A stretch of 64,000 nt of DNA from the NCBI GenBank assembly GCA_900318795.1, contig ONLU01000004.1:1-64000 (forward strand). Reading direction: 5' to 3'. The position numbers and the translations under genes were made by a program. The number at the start of each line of letters is the position of its first letter. The stretch's first letter is position 1. Shown piece after piece: positions 51,930 to 61,264 of this stretch. Origin of the DNA: an uncultured Prevotellaceae bacterium. GTDB taxonomy: Bacteria; Bacteroidota; Bacteroidia; Bacteroidales; Bacteroidaceae. The notes under the pieces were generated by a model, which was not told the origin of the DNA, made no database searches, and saw only the letters and a program-made list of their open reading frames with translations.

Positions 51930-53192
51930 ATGCGAGTACTGATTGTAAATACGAGTGAAAAGACTGGTGGCGCTGCTGTGGCTGCCAATAGGTTGATGGA
52001 GGCGCTGAAAAACAATGGTGTGAAAGCCAAGATGCTGGTTCGCGACAAGGAAACAGATCAGTTGACGGTTTGTTCGTTGCCCCCGTCATGGCGTCAGAAG
52101 TGGCACTTTTTGTGGGAGCGATTGGTCATTTGGGTGCATCTTTGGCTCAAGCGCAAGCATTTATTTGAGGTGGACATTGCCAATAGCGGCACAGATATAA
52201 CCAGTTTGCCTGAGTTTAAAGAGGCTGATGTCATTCACTTGCATTGGATCAATCAGGGAATGTTGTCGCTGAAAGACATCCGAAAGATATTAGACACAGG
52301 AAAACCTGTTGTGTGGACCATGCATGACATCTGGCCTGCAACAGCTATTTGTCACTATAATCGTGGCTGTGAGCAGTACCAGTCGCAATGCAAGAAGTGT
52401 CCATTGTTGCCAAGTGGTCGCTTGGTTCAAAAGATATGGAACCGCAAAAAACAAATGCTCGATGGGCATCGTGTCACCTACGTGTGCTGTAGCGAATGGC
52501 TGGCTAACGAAGCCCGGAAGGGTGCTCTGCTGAAGGGGCAACGTGTTGTCAGTATTCCTAACACCATTGATACGCGACTGTTTTGTCCAAAGGACAAGCA
52601 ACAAGCCCGGCAATCGATGGCACTGCCCACCGACCGTCGCATTATCCTCTTTGTCTCCCAACGAGTTACCGATCCTCGCAAGGGCATCGGCTATTTTGTA
52701 GAGGCAGTCAACTTGTTGGTCAATCAACATCCAGAGATGAAAGAAAATACAGGTGTGGCAATTCTTGGGGGCCATGCCGAAGAAGTGGCATCGCAACTGG
52801 CCTTGCCTTCTTACCCATTGGGATATGTCAGTGAGTTGTCAAGTATCATAAGTGCTTACAATGCGGCTGATGTATTCGTCATACCATCGTTGGAGGACAA
52901 TCTGCCCAATACCATTATGGAGGCCATGGCCTGTGGTGTGCCATGTGTGGGATTTCGCGTAGGCGGCATACCAGAAATGATTCGCCATCAGGAAAACGGT
53001 TATGTGGCTCATGAACGTGATGCTGCCGACTTGGCAAAGGGCATCCATTTTGTACTGGCTGATGCTGACCATGATGCACTGAGCCGTACATGTCTGCATC
53101 ATGTGGCTAAGAACTACTCTCAACAAAGTGTTGCCAGACAATATATTGAAGAATACCAAAACATAATGGCTCCTAAAACGCAAAAGTCATGA
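51930..53192 (+). CDS. GT4 family glycosyltransferase
   Basis: The 420-aa GT-B enzyme starts MRVLIVNTSEKTGGAAVAAN. It has WTMHDIWPATAICHYNRGCE in the middle of the N-terminal domain and PSLEDNLPNTIMEAMACGVP near the C-terminus (donor-site region). An upstream ATG at 51834 was rejected because the promoter lies inside that longer frame. It is first in a run of four genes with 4-bp overlaps, so the run is one operon for a surface glycan. Confidence 0.9.
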   Translation: MRVLIVNTSEKTGGAAVAANRLMEALKNNGVKAKMLVRDKETDQLTVCSLPPSWRQKWHFLWERLVIWVHLWLKRKHLFEVDIANSGTDITSLPEFKEADVIHLHWINQGMLSLKDIRKILDTGKPVVWTMHDIWPATAICHYNRGCEQYQSQCKKCPLLPSGRLVQKIWNRKKQMLDGHRVTYVCCSEWLANEARKGALLKGQRVVSIPNTIDTRLFCPKDKQQARQSMALPTDRRIILFVSQRVTDPRKGIGYFVEAVNLLVNQHPEMKENTGVAILGGHAEEVASQLALPSYPLGYVSELSSIISAYNAADVFVIPSLEDNLPNTIMEAMACGVPCVGFRVGGIPEMIRHQENGYVAHERDAADLAKGIHFVLADADHDALSRTCLHHVAKNYSQQSVARQYIEEYQNIMAPKTQKS

Positions 53193-53767
53193 ATCCACAG
53201 ACGCAAGCCCTACTTCTCTCTGCATCAACACTGCGCATGCTGCCCCATATTGCCATTTTCCTGGCTAATAGGAAGTTGTTTGCAACAGACCTGTTAAAGG
53301 TGCAGGATGGAAAACCTACTGTGCTCAACTTTATCAAGGCCTGCACGCGTGAGCGTACGTTCAGAAACTTGTTTTACTATCGGATTGGTGAATATTTGTC
53401 AGCTCCTATACGTTGGCTGTTGCCCCCTGAACCTACGCTCCACATCTGGTGCCCTGAGATAGGAGCCGGCTGCCATTTTGAGCACAACTATGCCACCTAT
53501 CTTAATGCTGAGCGCATAGGCTGCAATTTCTACTGTCTACAGCTTGTTACTTTAGGTAACGATTCTCAGCAGCGACGTCCCGTCATCGGCGACAATGTGA
53601 GCATTTTTACTGGAGCTACTGTGTTTGGCGGCATTACCATTGGCAACAATGTCACCATTGGTGCTGGCTGCGTAGTGCACCGAAGCGTGCCTGACGGATG
53701 CACTGTTGTGGGTAATCCTGCTTTCATCGTGCGACGTAACGGGCAAAGAGTAAATGAACCGTTATGA
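53189..53767 (+). CDS. Hexapeptide-repeat acyltransferase (serine acetyltransferase-like)
   Basis: The 192-aa protein ends in left-handed beta-helix repeats (IGDNVSIFTGATVFGGITIG, NNVTIGAGCVVHRSVPDGCT), the fold of O-acetyltransferases. The N-terminal half is helical, as in CysE-like proteins. It probably O-acetylates a sugar in the glycan made by its neighbours. It overlaps both neighbours by 4 bp. Confidence 0.85.
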   Translation: MNPQTQALLLSASTLRMLPHIAIFLANRKLFATDLLKVQDGKPTVLNFIKACTRERTFRNLFYYRIGEYLSAPIRWLLPPEPTLHIWCPEIGAGCHFEHNYATYLNAERIGCNFYCLQLVTLGNDSQQRRPVIGDNVSIFTGATVFGGITIGNNVTIGAGCVVHRSVPDGCTVVGNPAFIVRRNGQRVNEPL

Positions 53768-54810
53768 TGATTACTACATTTCTTTTCCCCCGCTGGTGGA
53801 CAGTTTCGTTTTTCGTACTTTTTGCCTTACTGTACTGCCAGGCCCAGCCTCATTTCGATGGCATTGCCTGTTGGGGCGATAGCAAGACAGAAGGCGGCCA
53901 GGAATCAGGTATATCCTATCCCGGCATTCTCCAGGAGTTATTGCAGCAGGAAGGTTACCAGATAGAAGTCTTTAACTTCGGTGCCAATGGTGAGAGAACC
54001 ACTGAAATTATGCAGCGTCAAGGCTCTTATCCTTTCATGGTTCAGCCTTTCACCATACCTGCATCGGCTGCCAAGGAGGTAAAAATCGCTATCAATAGCA
54101 GGCTGCGGGTGCCCGAGGCAGGATGCAATCCTTGTTATATAGCAGGTGTGGAAGGCAGCATCAGACATGACTGGAGCGACCCAAGTCAGACGACATTCTA
54201 TTTCCAGCGAAAACGAGACGGCTTAGAGGTCTTCGTCTCGGAGCCTACACAGATAGATACCGATGCTATGCGCAACCATCGCAACGACCTGATGGTACTT
54301 GATATTGGATATAATGGTGGTTTTGCTGGTATAGACAATTGGATTGAGCAGCTTTTCCAGATGATAGCCTACTCTGAATGCAAGGACTATATTGTTATAG
54401 GCCGAGCCAGCCATTATTATACCGAATCATCTAATCTGGAACCGAAGTTCGCACGAGCTTTTGAGAATCGATACATCAATCTGTGTAAATACTACATCGA
54501 CGAAGGTCTACAAAAAGCAGGTATAGAGCCTACAGCTGGCGATTTGGCCGACATTGCAGCGCGTCGTCCACCGCGCTCACTGTTTCTTGACGAGCACCAT
54601 GAGAACCACTTTGGTTATGCCATCAAGGCACAATTGGTGTTCGATAAACTGAAAGAATTGGGCTACATCTCGCCAGTAGCATCTATAAATATTCAGGAAG
54701 CTCATCCCTCTTCCAGCACGATATACAACCTGCAAGGACAAAAGATTGGACGGGTGACCAAGAGTGGAATATACATTGTCAACGGAAAGAAAATTTTTAT
54801 CAAGCCATGA
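53764..54810 (+). CDS. SGNH/GDSL hydrolase with type IX secretion C-terminal tail
   Basis: The 348-aa protein has an N-terminal hydrophobic signal (WWTVSFFVLFALLYCQAQ), the GDS-like block ACWGDSKTEGGQESG with catalytic Ser, and DEHHENHFG as the D-x2-H end block. The last ~40 residues (IYNLQGQKIGR, SGIYIVNGKKIFIKP) have the form of short Prevotella T9SS sorting domains, fitting porU/porV in this window. It is likely a surface esterase or deacetylase acting on the neighbouring glycan. It overlaps both neighbours by 4 bp. Confidence 0.8.
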   Translation: MMITTFLFPRWWTVSFFVLFALLYCQAQPHFDGIACWGDSKTEGGQESGISYPGILQELLQQEGYQIEVFNFGANGERTTEIMQRQGSYPFMVQPFTIPASAAKEVKIAINSRLRVPEAGCNPCYIAGVEGSIRHDWSDPSQTTFYFQRKRDGLEVFVSEPTQIDTDAMRNHRNDLMVLDIGYNGGFAGIDNWIEQLFQMIAYSECKDYIVIGRASHYYTESSNLEPKFARAFENRYINLCKYYIDEGLQKAGIEPTAGDLADIAARRPPRSLFLDEHHENHFGYAIKAQLVFDKLKELGYISPVASINIQEAHPSSSTIYNLQGQKIGRVTKSGIYIVNGKKIFIKP

Positions 54811-55580
54811 TACTCATCTCCATAGTTACCATTACCTATAATGCAGCGCGCAGCCTGCAGCGCACGCTGGATAGTGTGAGCTGTCAGACCTATCCACATT
54901 TGGAACACTTGATCGTGGATGGTGCATCGAAAGATGACACATTGCAGATGGCACGGCACTATCAGGAGGCCAGCCCTTACGAAGTCGTTGTTAGTTCGGA
55001 GCCCGATAAGGGACTCTATGATGCCATGAACAAGGGGTTGAAGCGTGCTACCGGCGACTATGTCGTTTTTCTGAATGCTGGTGATGCCTTTCATAGCAAA
55101 GATACGATACAGACGGTGGTCAATGCCGCCAGCTCTCAGCCCTCATCCGTCAGTTCTCAGCGCCTCCCAGCCGTTGTCTATGGCGATACTGCCATTACCG
55201 ATGCAGAGGGACATTTCCTTCATCTGCGCCGTCTGCGCCCTCCCAAGGAGTTGTCATGGCGTTCGTTCCGTCAGGGCATGCTGGTGTGTCATCAGGCCTT
55301 CTATGCCCGTTTGGACATTGCCCGACAGACACCTTATAATCTACAGTATCGTCATTCAGCTGATGTGGACTGGTGTATCCGCATCATGAAAGAAGCAGAC
55401 CGTCAGGGACTCGCTCTTGTGAATACCGGTACTGTATTGGCGGACTTTGAAGAAGGGGGTAATACCACTCAGAACCACAGGGCCTCGCTCATGGAGCGCT
55501 ATCAAGTGATGTCTCATCATTATGGTCTTGTTCAGACATTCTTCCTGCATGTCTGGTTTGTCATTCGTGCAGTGTTGTAA
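54807..55580 (+). CDS. GT2 family glycosyltransferase
   Basis: The 257-aa enzyme starts MILISIVTITYNAARSLQRT. It has the DGASKDDTLQ block, NAGDAFHSKDT in place of the usual D-x-D loop, and HSADVDWCIRIMKEA as acceptor region, typical of WcaA-like GT2 proteins. In the middle (residues about 108-122, AASSQPSSVSSQRLP) a heptamer repeat encodes a Ser/Gln/Pro-rich insert. It is last in the four-gene operon. Confidence 0.9.
   Translation: MILISIVTITYNAARSLQRTLDSVSCQTYPHLEHLIVDGASKDDTLQMARHYQEASPYEVVVSSEPDKGLYDAMNKGLKRATGDYVVFLNAGDAFHSKDTIQTVVNAASSQPSSVSSQRLPAVVYGDTAITDAEGHFLHLRRLRPPKELSWRSFRQGMLVCHQAFYARLDIARQTPYNLQYRHSADVDWCIRIMKEADRQGLALVNTGTVLADFEEGGNTTQNHRASLMERYQVMSHHYGLVQTFFLHVWFVIRAVL
55133..55167 (+). 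repeat. Heptamer repeat inside GT2 gene
   Basis: Units CTCTCAG, CCCTCAT, CCGTCAG, TTCTCAG, CGCCTCC of 7 bp encode SSQPSSVSSQR. The same unit family and similar peptide (SALSSQPS) occur in the unrelated GT2 at 896-1894. Confidence 0.7.
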
Positions 55581-55638
55581 ATTGGAGTGCACTTGAAAAA
55601 GTTTTTCTCTTTACTCTCGGAAAATCCTAAATATACTG

Positions 55639-55744
55639 GGCTTTTTGCTCACTTAATCGTACCTGTGACATACGTCGAAGGTACTCTAGAAATCGAAAAA
55701 GCCCAAAATTCTTTTGGCTTTTTGCTCACTTAATCGTACCTTTG
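55639..55744 (+). promoter_or_regulatory. Tandem duplicated promoter upstream of the S41 protease gene
   Basis: A 29-bp segment (GGCTTTTTGCTCACTTAATC and the following 9 bp) occurs at 55639-55667 and again at 55716-55744, differing at one base. The downstream copy ends TACCTTTG (55737-55744), the upstream one TACCTGTG. An AAAAAGCC / GGCTTTTT inverted repeat lies between them. Confidence 0.8.
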
Positions 55745-55755
55745 CAGGCAAATCA

Positions 55756-57366
55756 ATGAATAAAGAAATGAAAAGACGTTTATTTCTCGCCCTTATCATG
55801 CTGTTTTCGCTGACAAGCGTTCAGGCCCAAAATAGTAAAAACCATCTATTAGAGGTGGCCAAGAACCTGGAGATTTTCAATGCCCTGTATAAGAACCTGG
55901 ACATGATGTATGTGGATACTCTCGATGCCAATAAGGTGATTACCACGGGTATAGATGCGATGCTGAACTCGTTGGACCGCTATACGGAGTATTATCCTGA
56001 GGAACGCCAGAAGGAGTTGAAGCAGATGCTGACAGGTAAGTATGCAGGCATCGGAGCGTTGATACGCTATCATCAGAAGCGCAAGCAAGTTGTGATAGAC
56101 GAACCCTACGAAGGTACACCTGCAGCTCGTGCGGGTCTGAAAAAGGGAGACATCGTGATGCAAATTGACGATACGGTGATGACCGATAAGAACACCAGCT
56201 ATGTCAGCAGCCACCTGCGTGGTGAAGCAGGCACGAGTTTTGTGTTGAAGGTGCTTCGTCCTACGACGGGTAAGACGCTGAAATTCAAGATTACACGTGA
56301 GAGTATAAACATGCCTGAGATTATCTGGTACGGAATGCTTCCCCAAGAGGTGGGCTATATCAATCTGAGTACGTTTACAGGCGAGCCTTCCAAACAGATG
56401 CGTCTGGCTTATATTGCCCTCAAGAAGCAGGGTGCTAAAAAGTTGATACTGGACCTGCGTGGCAACGGAGGCGGCTCCCTGTCAGAGTGTGTTGATATCC
56501 TAAGCATGTGGTTGCCGAAAGACCAGAAAATCGTGGAAACGAAAGGCAAGCTGAAGAGAGCCAATTCAGAGTACAAGACCCGTTTAGAGCCAATAGACAC
56601 CATCATGCCCATCGTGGTGCTGGTAAACCGTGAAACGGCTTCCGCCTCAGAGATTACCAGTGGAGCCTTACAAGACTTGAAGCGCGGTATCATTATAGGT
56701 ACGCGTACCTATGGTAAGGGATTGGTACAAGTGCCCAATGTTGAACTGCCTTATAATGCTAATTTGAAACTGACAACCTCTCGCTACTTCTTACCCAGCG
56801 GGCGAGGCATTACCATGGAAGAAGGTATCAAGCCAGACGTGGAGGTTAAACCAGATACAATGGCTAATGTAACCCTCTATCTGGACCGCTTGGATTCTAC
56901 GGAGGTGGCATTCGGCTATGTCGTGGACTATATCGCTAAGCATCCGACCATAGCTTCAGCTACAAATTTCCACTTGACTGATGCAGACTATGAGGAATTT
57001 AAACAGCGTGTAATGAAGGCAGGCTTTACCTATGACCAGCTGAGTAAGAAACAGTTTGGTGAACTGGAGAAAGCCATGAAGTTTGAGGGCTACTATGAGG
57101 AAGCCCAGGCAGAACTGGAAGCCTTGAAGGCCAAGATAGACCATCATAACCTGAGCAGTGACTTGGACCGTCATCGCAATGAGATACAGCAGATGTTGGA
57201 ACAAGACATTGTTTCAGCCTACTATTATCAAGGTGGTCAGTTGCAGATAGGATTGCGCAACGACAAAACCTTGCAGGAGGCTGAGCGTATCTTGAATACG
57301 TCAGGAGAGTATGAGCGGATTCTGAAGAGTGGCTATCAGCCAAAGCAAGAATCAGGGAACCAATAG
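55756..57366 (+). CDS. S41 family C-terminal processing peptidase
   Basis: The 536-aa protein has a signal peptide (MKRRLFLALIMLFSLTSVQA), a PDZ domain (about residues 85-165, YAGIGALI to LRGEAGTSFVLKV) and the S41 catalytic domain with ETASASEITSGALQDLKRG (Ser) and TRTYGKGLVQVPN (Lys). It acts in the periplasm or outer membrane on C-termini of proteins. The start is one of two nearby ATGs (55756 or 55768). The 3' end overlaps the convergent Sir2 gene by 15 bp. Confidence 0.93.
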   Translation: MNKEMKRRLFLALIMLFSLTSVQAQNSKNHLLEVAKNLEIFNALYKNLDMMYVDTLDANKVITTGIDAMLNSLDRYTEYYPEERQKELKQMLTGKYAGIGALIRYHQKRKQVVIDEPYEGTPAARAGLKKGDIVMQIDDTVMTDKNTSYVSSHLRGEAGTSFVLKVLRPTTGKTLKFKITRESINMPEIIWYGMLPQEVGYINLSTFTGEPSKQMRLAYIALKKQGAKKLILDLRGNGGGSLSECVDILSMWLPKDQKIVETKGKLKRANSEYKTRLEPIDTIMPIVVLVNRETASASEITSGALQDLKRGIIIGTRTYGKGLVQVPNVELPYNANLKLTTSRYFLPSGRGITMEEGIKPDVEVKPDTMANVTLYLDRLDSTEVAFGYVVDYIAKHPTIASATNFHLTDADYEEFKQRVMKAGFTYDQLSKKQFGELEKAMKFEGYYEEAQAELEALKAKIDHHNLSSDLDRHRNEIQQMLEQDIVSAYYYQGGQLQIGLRNDKTLQEAERILNTSGEYERILKSGYQPKQESGNQ

Positions 57367-58047
57367 TTTCGTGAGTTCTTTCATTCCTTCTGAGGCACCT
57401 TTTTGAATCTGTATAACCTTGCTATTGCCTGTTGATACGGGCTTGGGGTCTATCAGATAGATAGGGATGCCCGGACGTGTGTATTGGATGAGGCCTGCTG
57501 CAGGATAAACATTGAGCGACGTGCCGATGATGATAAAGATGTCCGCTTCCTGGCATTCGGCAGCAGCTGCAGTAATCATGGGGACCGCCTCACCAAAGAA
57601 AACAATGAACGGGCGTAGCAGAGAGCCGTCACCAGCCTTTGTGCCAGGAACAATCTCGCAGTTGTCCGGTGTCAGCAGTTGCTGGTAGCGTGGGTCGTCC
57701 GGATCGTTGCTGGAGCATACCTTCATCAGTTCTCCGTGCAAGTGGATAACCTTCTTGGAACCAGCCTGCTCATGCAGGTTGTCCACATTTTGGGTAACCA
57801 CCGTCACATCGAAGTTCTCCTCCAAGGCAGCTACCAGTTTGTGTCCTTCATTGGGCTTCACATTCCAGCACTTCTTGCGCAGCATGTTGTAGAAGTTGGT
57901 CACTAAGGTAGGATCGTTTAGCCATCCTTCATGGGTAGCCACCTGCTGTACGGGATATTCTTCCCATAATCCATCGGCATCGCGGAAAGTTTTCAGTCCA
58001 CTCTCGACAGACATGCCGGCACCAGTCAAAACAACTATCTTTTTCAT
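57352..58047 (-). CDS. cobB: NAD-dependent protein deacylase, Sir2 family
   Basis: The 231-aa sirtuin has VVLTGAGMSVESGLKTFRD, TQNVDNLHEQAG and catalytic His in VIHLHGELM. ADIFIIIGTSLNVYPAAGL and DPKP are later NAD-site blocks. The zinc-site cysteines of class III proteins are not evident: only one Cys (KVCSSND) lies near that region. The ATG at 58047 (MKKIVVL) fits the fold; a longer frame adds only a short extra N-terminus. Confidence 0.93.
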   Translation of the reverse strand: MKKIVVLTGAGMSVESGLKTFRDADGLWEEYPVQQVATHEGWLNDPTLVTNFYNMLRKKCWNVKPNEGHKLVAALEENFDVTVVTQNVDNLHEQAGSKKVIHLHGELMKVCSSNDPDDPRYQQLLTPDNCEIVPGTKAGDGSLLRPFIVFFGEAVPMITAAAAECQEADIFIIIGTSLNVYPAAGLIQYTRPGIPIYLIDPKPVSTGNSKVIQIQKGASEGMKELTKLLVP

Positions 58048-58119
58048 AAGCAAAGTATTAAGAATGCACAAAATTAGCATTTTTTTTTGAAATATCGCAC
58101 GTAAATCGCAGATTATTTG

Positions 58120-58127
58120 TACCTTTG
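58120..58127 (+). promoter_or_regulatory. Promoter -7 element of the FKBP pair
   Basis: TACCTTTG lies 29 bp before the first FKBP gene. Confidence 0.7.
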
Positions 58128-58156
58128 CGCCCGATTTTATAATAAATAAGGTATAA

Positions 58157-58765
58157 ATGATGGATAAAGTAAGTTATGCATTGGGTATCGGTATTGGTCA
58201 TCAGTTGGCCAATATGGGCGGCTCAGAGCTTAATATCGATGATTTTGCCCAGGCAGTCAAAGACGTTCTGTCTGGCAACGAGTTAAAGGTCAAGAGCAGT
58301 GATGCTCAGCGTATTGTGCAGGAGTTCTTTGCTGCACAGGAAGAGAAAATCAACAAGCAGCGTGCCGAGCAGGGCAAGGCACATAAAGAGGCAGGTGAGC
58401 ATTATTTGGCAGAGAATGCCAAAAAGGATGGTGTGGTAACACTGCCCAGCGGCTTGCAATATCAGGTGCTGAAAGAAGGCAATGGCAAAAAACCTACTGC
58501 CAAGGATTCTGTGAAATGCCATTATGAGGGATTCCTTATTGATGGTACGGTGTTTGACAGCAGCGTTCAGCGTGGCGAGCCTGCCGTGTTTGGTTTACAA
58601 CAGGTAATAGCTGGTTGGACTGAAGGTTTGCAGTTGATGCAGGAAGGCGCTAAATACCGTTTCTTCATTCCTTATCGCTTGGCTTATGGCGAGGGTGGTG
58701 CAGGTGCTTCTATTCCTCCCTATGCAGCTCTGATCTTCGATGTGGAACTGATACAGGTCATGTAA
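58157..58765 (+). CDS. FKBP-type peptidyl-prolyl cis-trans isomerase (no signal peptide)
   Basis: The 202-aa protein has an FKBP N-terminal dimer domain (DKVSYALGIGIGHQLANMGG) and a C-terminal FKBP domain with VKCHYEGFLIDGTVFDSS, VIAGWTEGLQLMQEGAKYRF and IPPYAALIFDVEL. It helps protein folding by rotating prolyl bonds. It lacks an obvious signal, so it is likely cytoplasmic, unlike its neighbour. Confidence 0.93.
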   Translation: MMDKVSYALGIGIGHQLANMGGSELNIDDFAQAVKDVLSGNELKVKSSDAQRIVQEFFAAQEEKINKQRAEQGKAHKEAGEHYLAENAKKDGVVTLPSGLQYQVLKEGNGKKPTAKDSVKCHYEGFLIDGTVFDSSVQRGEPAVFGLQQVIAGWTEGLQLMQEGAKYRFFIPYRLAYGEGGAGASIPPYAALIFDVELIQVM

Positions 58766-58810
58766 TTTCAGAATAACGACATAAACGTAATAACGATAAT
58801 TTAAACAACA

Positions 58811-59695
58811 ATGAAAAAGTTTACTGTTACTGCTCTTGCAGCAGTTGCTGCCGTCATGATGTATGCATCATGCGACAATGGCGCTCCTAAGGCCAGCCTG
58901 AAGAGCGATGTAGATACCGTTAGCTATGCTATCGGTATGGCTCAGACCCAGGGTCTGAAGGATTATCTGGTAGGTCGTCTGGGTGTTGATACCACCTATA
59001 TGGACGAGTTTATCAAAGGTCTGAACGAAGGTGCTAATGCCGGTGACGACAAGAAAAAGGCTGCTTACTATGCTGGTATCCAGATTGGTCAGCAGATCAG
59101 CAATCAGATGGTAAAGGGTATCAACCACGAACTCTTTGGTGATGACTCTACCAAGACCATCTCTCTGAAGAACTTCATGGCAGGTTTCATCAGTGGTACT
59201 ACCGGCAAGGGTGGTCTGATGACTCCCGACTCTGCCGCTCAGGTGGCTCAGCAGCTTATGCGCGCCATCAAGGCCAAGAATATGGAGAAAGAGTTTGGTC
59301 CTAACAAGAAGGCCGGTGAGGACTTCCTGAAGGAGAATGCCAAGAAGCAGGATGTGAAGACCTTGAAGAGCGGTGTTCAGTACAAGGTTATCAAGGAGGG
59401 AACTGGTGCTCTGCCTAAGGATACCTCTCTGGTGAAGGTTCACTACGAGGGTAAGACTCTGGACGGCAAGGTATTCGACAGCTCTTACAAGCGTAATGAG
59501 CCTACAGAATTCCGTGCCAATCAGGTTATCAAGGGTTGGACTGATGCACTGTTGCACATGCCCGCTGGATCAATTTGGGAGGTTTACATTCCTCAGGAAC
59601 TTGCTTATGGTGAGCGCCAGCAGGGTGCTGACATCAAGCCTTTCTCTATGCTGATCTTCAAAATTGAACTTCTCGAAGTAGACGGCAAGAAATAA
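58811..59695 (+). CDS. FKBP-type peptidyl-prolyl isomerase lipoprotein
   Basis: The 294-aa protein starts MKKFTVTALAAVAAVMMYAS followed by CDNG, a lipoprotein signal. The FkpA-like N-domain (YAIGMAQTQGLKDY) and C-terminal FKBP domain (VKVHYEGKTLDGKVFDSS) are similar to the preceding gene, so the two are paralogs, one cytoplasmic and one envelope. It is 45 bp downstream. It should fold outer-membrane or secreted proteins. Confidence 0.93.
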   Translation: MKKFTVTALAAVAAVMMYASCDNGAPKASLKSDVDTVSYAIGMAQTQGLKDYLVGRLGVDTTYMDEFIKGLNEGANAGDDKKKAAYYAGIQIGQQISNQMVKGINHELFGDDSTKTISLKNFMAGFISGTTGKGGLMTPDSAAQVAQQLMRAIKAKNMEKEFGPNKKAGEDFLKENAKKQDVKTLKSGVQYKVIKEGTGALPKDTSLVKVHYEGKTLDGKVFDSSYKRNEPTEFRANQVIKGWTDALLHMPAGSIWEVYIPQELAYGERQQGADIKPFSMLIFKIELLEVDGKK

Positions 59696-59698
59696 GTA

Positions 59699-60034
59699 AT
59701 GCAAGAAACAAGACAAAACAAAATAGCGCGTCTGCTTCAGAAGGAACTGAGTGTTATCTTTCAGGAGCAGACGCGCTCCTTACACGGAGTAATGGTCAGC
59801 GTTACCAGGGTCAAGATTAGTCCTGACCTCAGTATTTGCACGGCCTATCTCAGCATCTTCCCCTCAGAGAAAGGTGAAGAGCTGATTAAGAACATTACAA
59901 AGAATGAGAAGCAGATACGTTATGAGTTGGGTACTCGTGTCCGCTATCAGTTGCGTATCATTCCTGAATTGCGCTTCTTCATAGACGATTCTCTCGACTA
60001 TATGGAGCGTATTGATGAATTGTTGAAGAAATAA
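59699..60034 (+). CDS. rbfA: Ribosome-binding factor A
   Basis: The 111-aa protein starts MQETRQNKIARLLQKELSVI and has VTRVKISPDLSICTAYLSIF and LRFFIDDSLDYMERIDELL, the KH-like RbfA pattern. It matures the 30S subunit. It lies 3 bp after the FKBP lipoprotein gene and abuts the permease gene, whose ATG follows the stop codon directly. Confidence 0.95.
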   Translation: MQETRQNKIARLLQKELSVIFQEQTRSLHGVMVSVTRVKISPDLSICTAYLSIFPSEKGEELIKNITKNEKQIRYELGTRVRYQLRIIPELRFFIDDSLDYMERIDELLKK

Positions 60035-61264
60035 ATGAATTTCCCGTTTTACATAGCCCGGCGCTACCTCTTTTCGAAGAAGTCGACCCATGCCATCAAT
60101 GTGATTAGCGGCATCTCCGTAGTAGGTGTTGCAGTAGCCTCGATGGCACTGGTGGTGACGCTGAGCGTGTTCAACGGATTTCATGATATGGTGGCTTCGC
60201 TGTTCACCCAGATGGACCCCCAATTGAAGATCACTTCCCTGAAAGGTAAGACCTTCCCAGCTGACGACCCTGTGCTGACTAAGATACGCCGGCTTCCTCA
60301 GGTGGAAGTGGCAACAGAGTGCTTGGAAGATCAGGCGTTGGCTGTCTATCAGGACCGTCAGTTGATGGTCAAGGTGAAAGGTGTGGAAGACAATTTCGAC
60401 AGTCTGACCCATATCCGTGAGATCTTGGAGGGCGATGGCAAGTTTGAGTTGCATGCTGCTGACATGAACTATGGCATCCCTGGATTGGGAGTTGCCTATC
60501 TGCTGGGAATGGGTTATACTTACGACCAACCTTTGAAGATATATGCACCCAAGCGTGAAGGTCAGCTTGACATGGCTAATCCTGCAGACGGATTCGTGGA
60601 GGATGAATTGTTCTCGCCAGGTGTCGTGTTTTTGTTGAAACAAGGTAAGTACGACAAGAACTATATACTGACCTCCATTCATTTCACCCGTCGCCTTTTT
60701 GGGCAAGATGGCATGGTGTCATCGCTTGAGATACGCCTGAAGCCGGGCAGTGACTTTGATGCAGTAAAGTCTCAGATGCAGGAGTTGGCACAAGGAAAGT
60801 TCCTGATTAGTGACCGCTACGAGCAACAGGACGACACCTTCCGTATCATGAAGATAGAAAAGCTCATTGCCTATATCTTCCTGACGTTTATTCTGGTGAT
60901 TGCCTGTTTCAACATCATCGGCTCCCTCTCCATGCTCATTATTGACAAGAAAGACGACGTAGTGACCTTGCGTAATCTAGGTGCTTCCGATCATCAGATC
61001 ACGCGCATTTTCCTTTTCGAAGGGCGTATGATTAGTGCCATTGGGGCTGTCATAGGCATAGCCATCGGGTTGTTGCTTTGCTGGATACAGCAGCAATACG
61101 GCCTGGTACGCCTGGGTAGCAGTGAGGGGTCTTTCATTGTCGATGCTTATCCTGTCAGCGTACACCCTATGGACATCGTCATCATCTTTGTGACGGTGCT
61201 GCTCGTAGGCTTTCTGGCCGTGTGGTACCCTGTTCGGTACTTCTCACGCCGACTTTTATCCTAA
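60035..61264 (+). CDS. LolC/LolE-type ABC transporter permease
   Basis: The 409-aa protein starts NFPFYIARRYLFSKKSTHAI, has one N-terminal membrane helix, a large periplasmic domain (about 45-265), then three C-terminal helices, the LolC/E/FtsX-like build. ISGISVVGVAVASMALVV is the usual first-helix region. Lol permeases release lipoproteins for transfer to the outer membrane. No ATPase gene is beside it. The 3' end overlaps murI by 9 bp. Confidence 0.92.
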   Translation: MNFPFYIARRYLFSKKSTHAINVISGISVVGVAVASMALVVTLSVFNGFHDMVASLFTQMDPQLKITSLKGKTFPADDPVLTKIRRLPQVEVATECLEDQALAVYQDRQLMVKVKGVEDNFDSLTHIREILEGDGKFELHAADMNYGIPGLGVAYLLGMGYTYDQPLKIYAPKREGQLDMANPADGFVEDELFSPGVVFLLKQGKYDKNYILTSIHFTRRLFGQDGMVSSLEIRLKPGSDFDAVKSQMQELAQGKFLISDRYEQQDDTFRIMKIEKLIAYIFLTFILVIACFNIIGSLSMLIIDKKDDVVTLRNLGASDHQITRIFLFEGRMISAIGAVIGIAIGLLLCWIQQQYGLVRLGSSEGSFIVDAYPVSVHPMDIVIIFVTVLLVGFLAVWYPVRYFSRRLLS

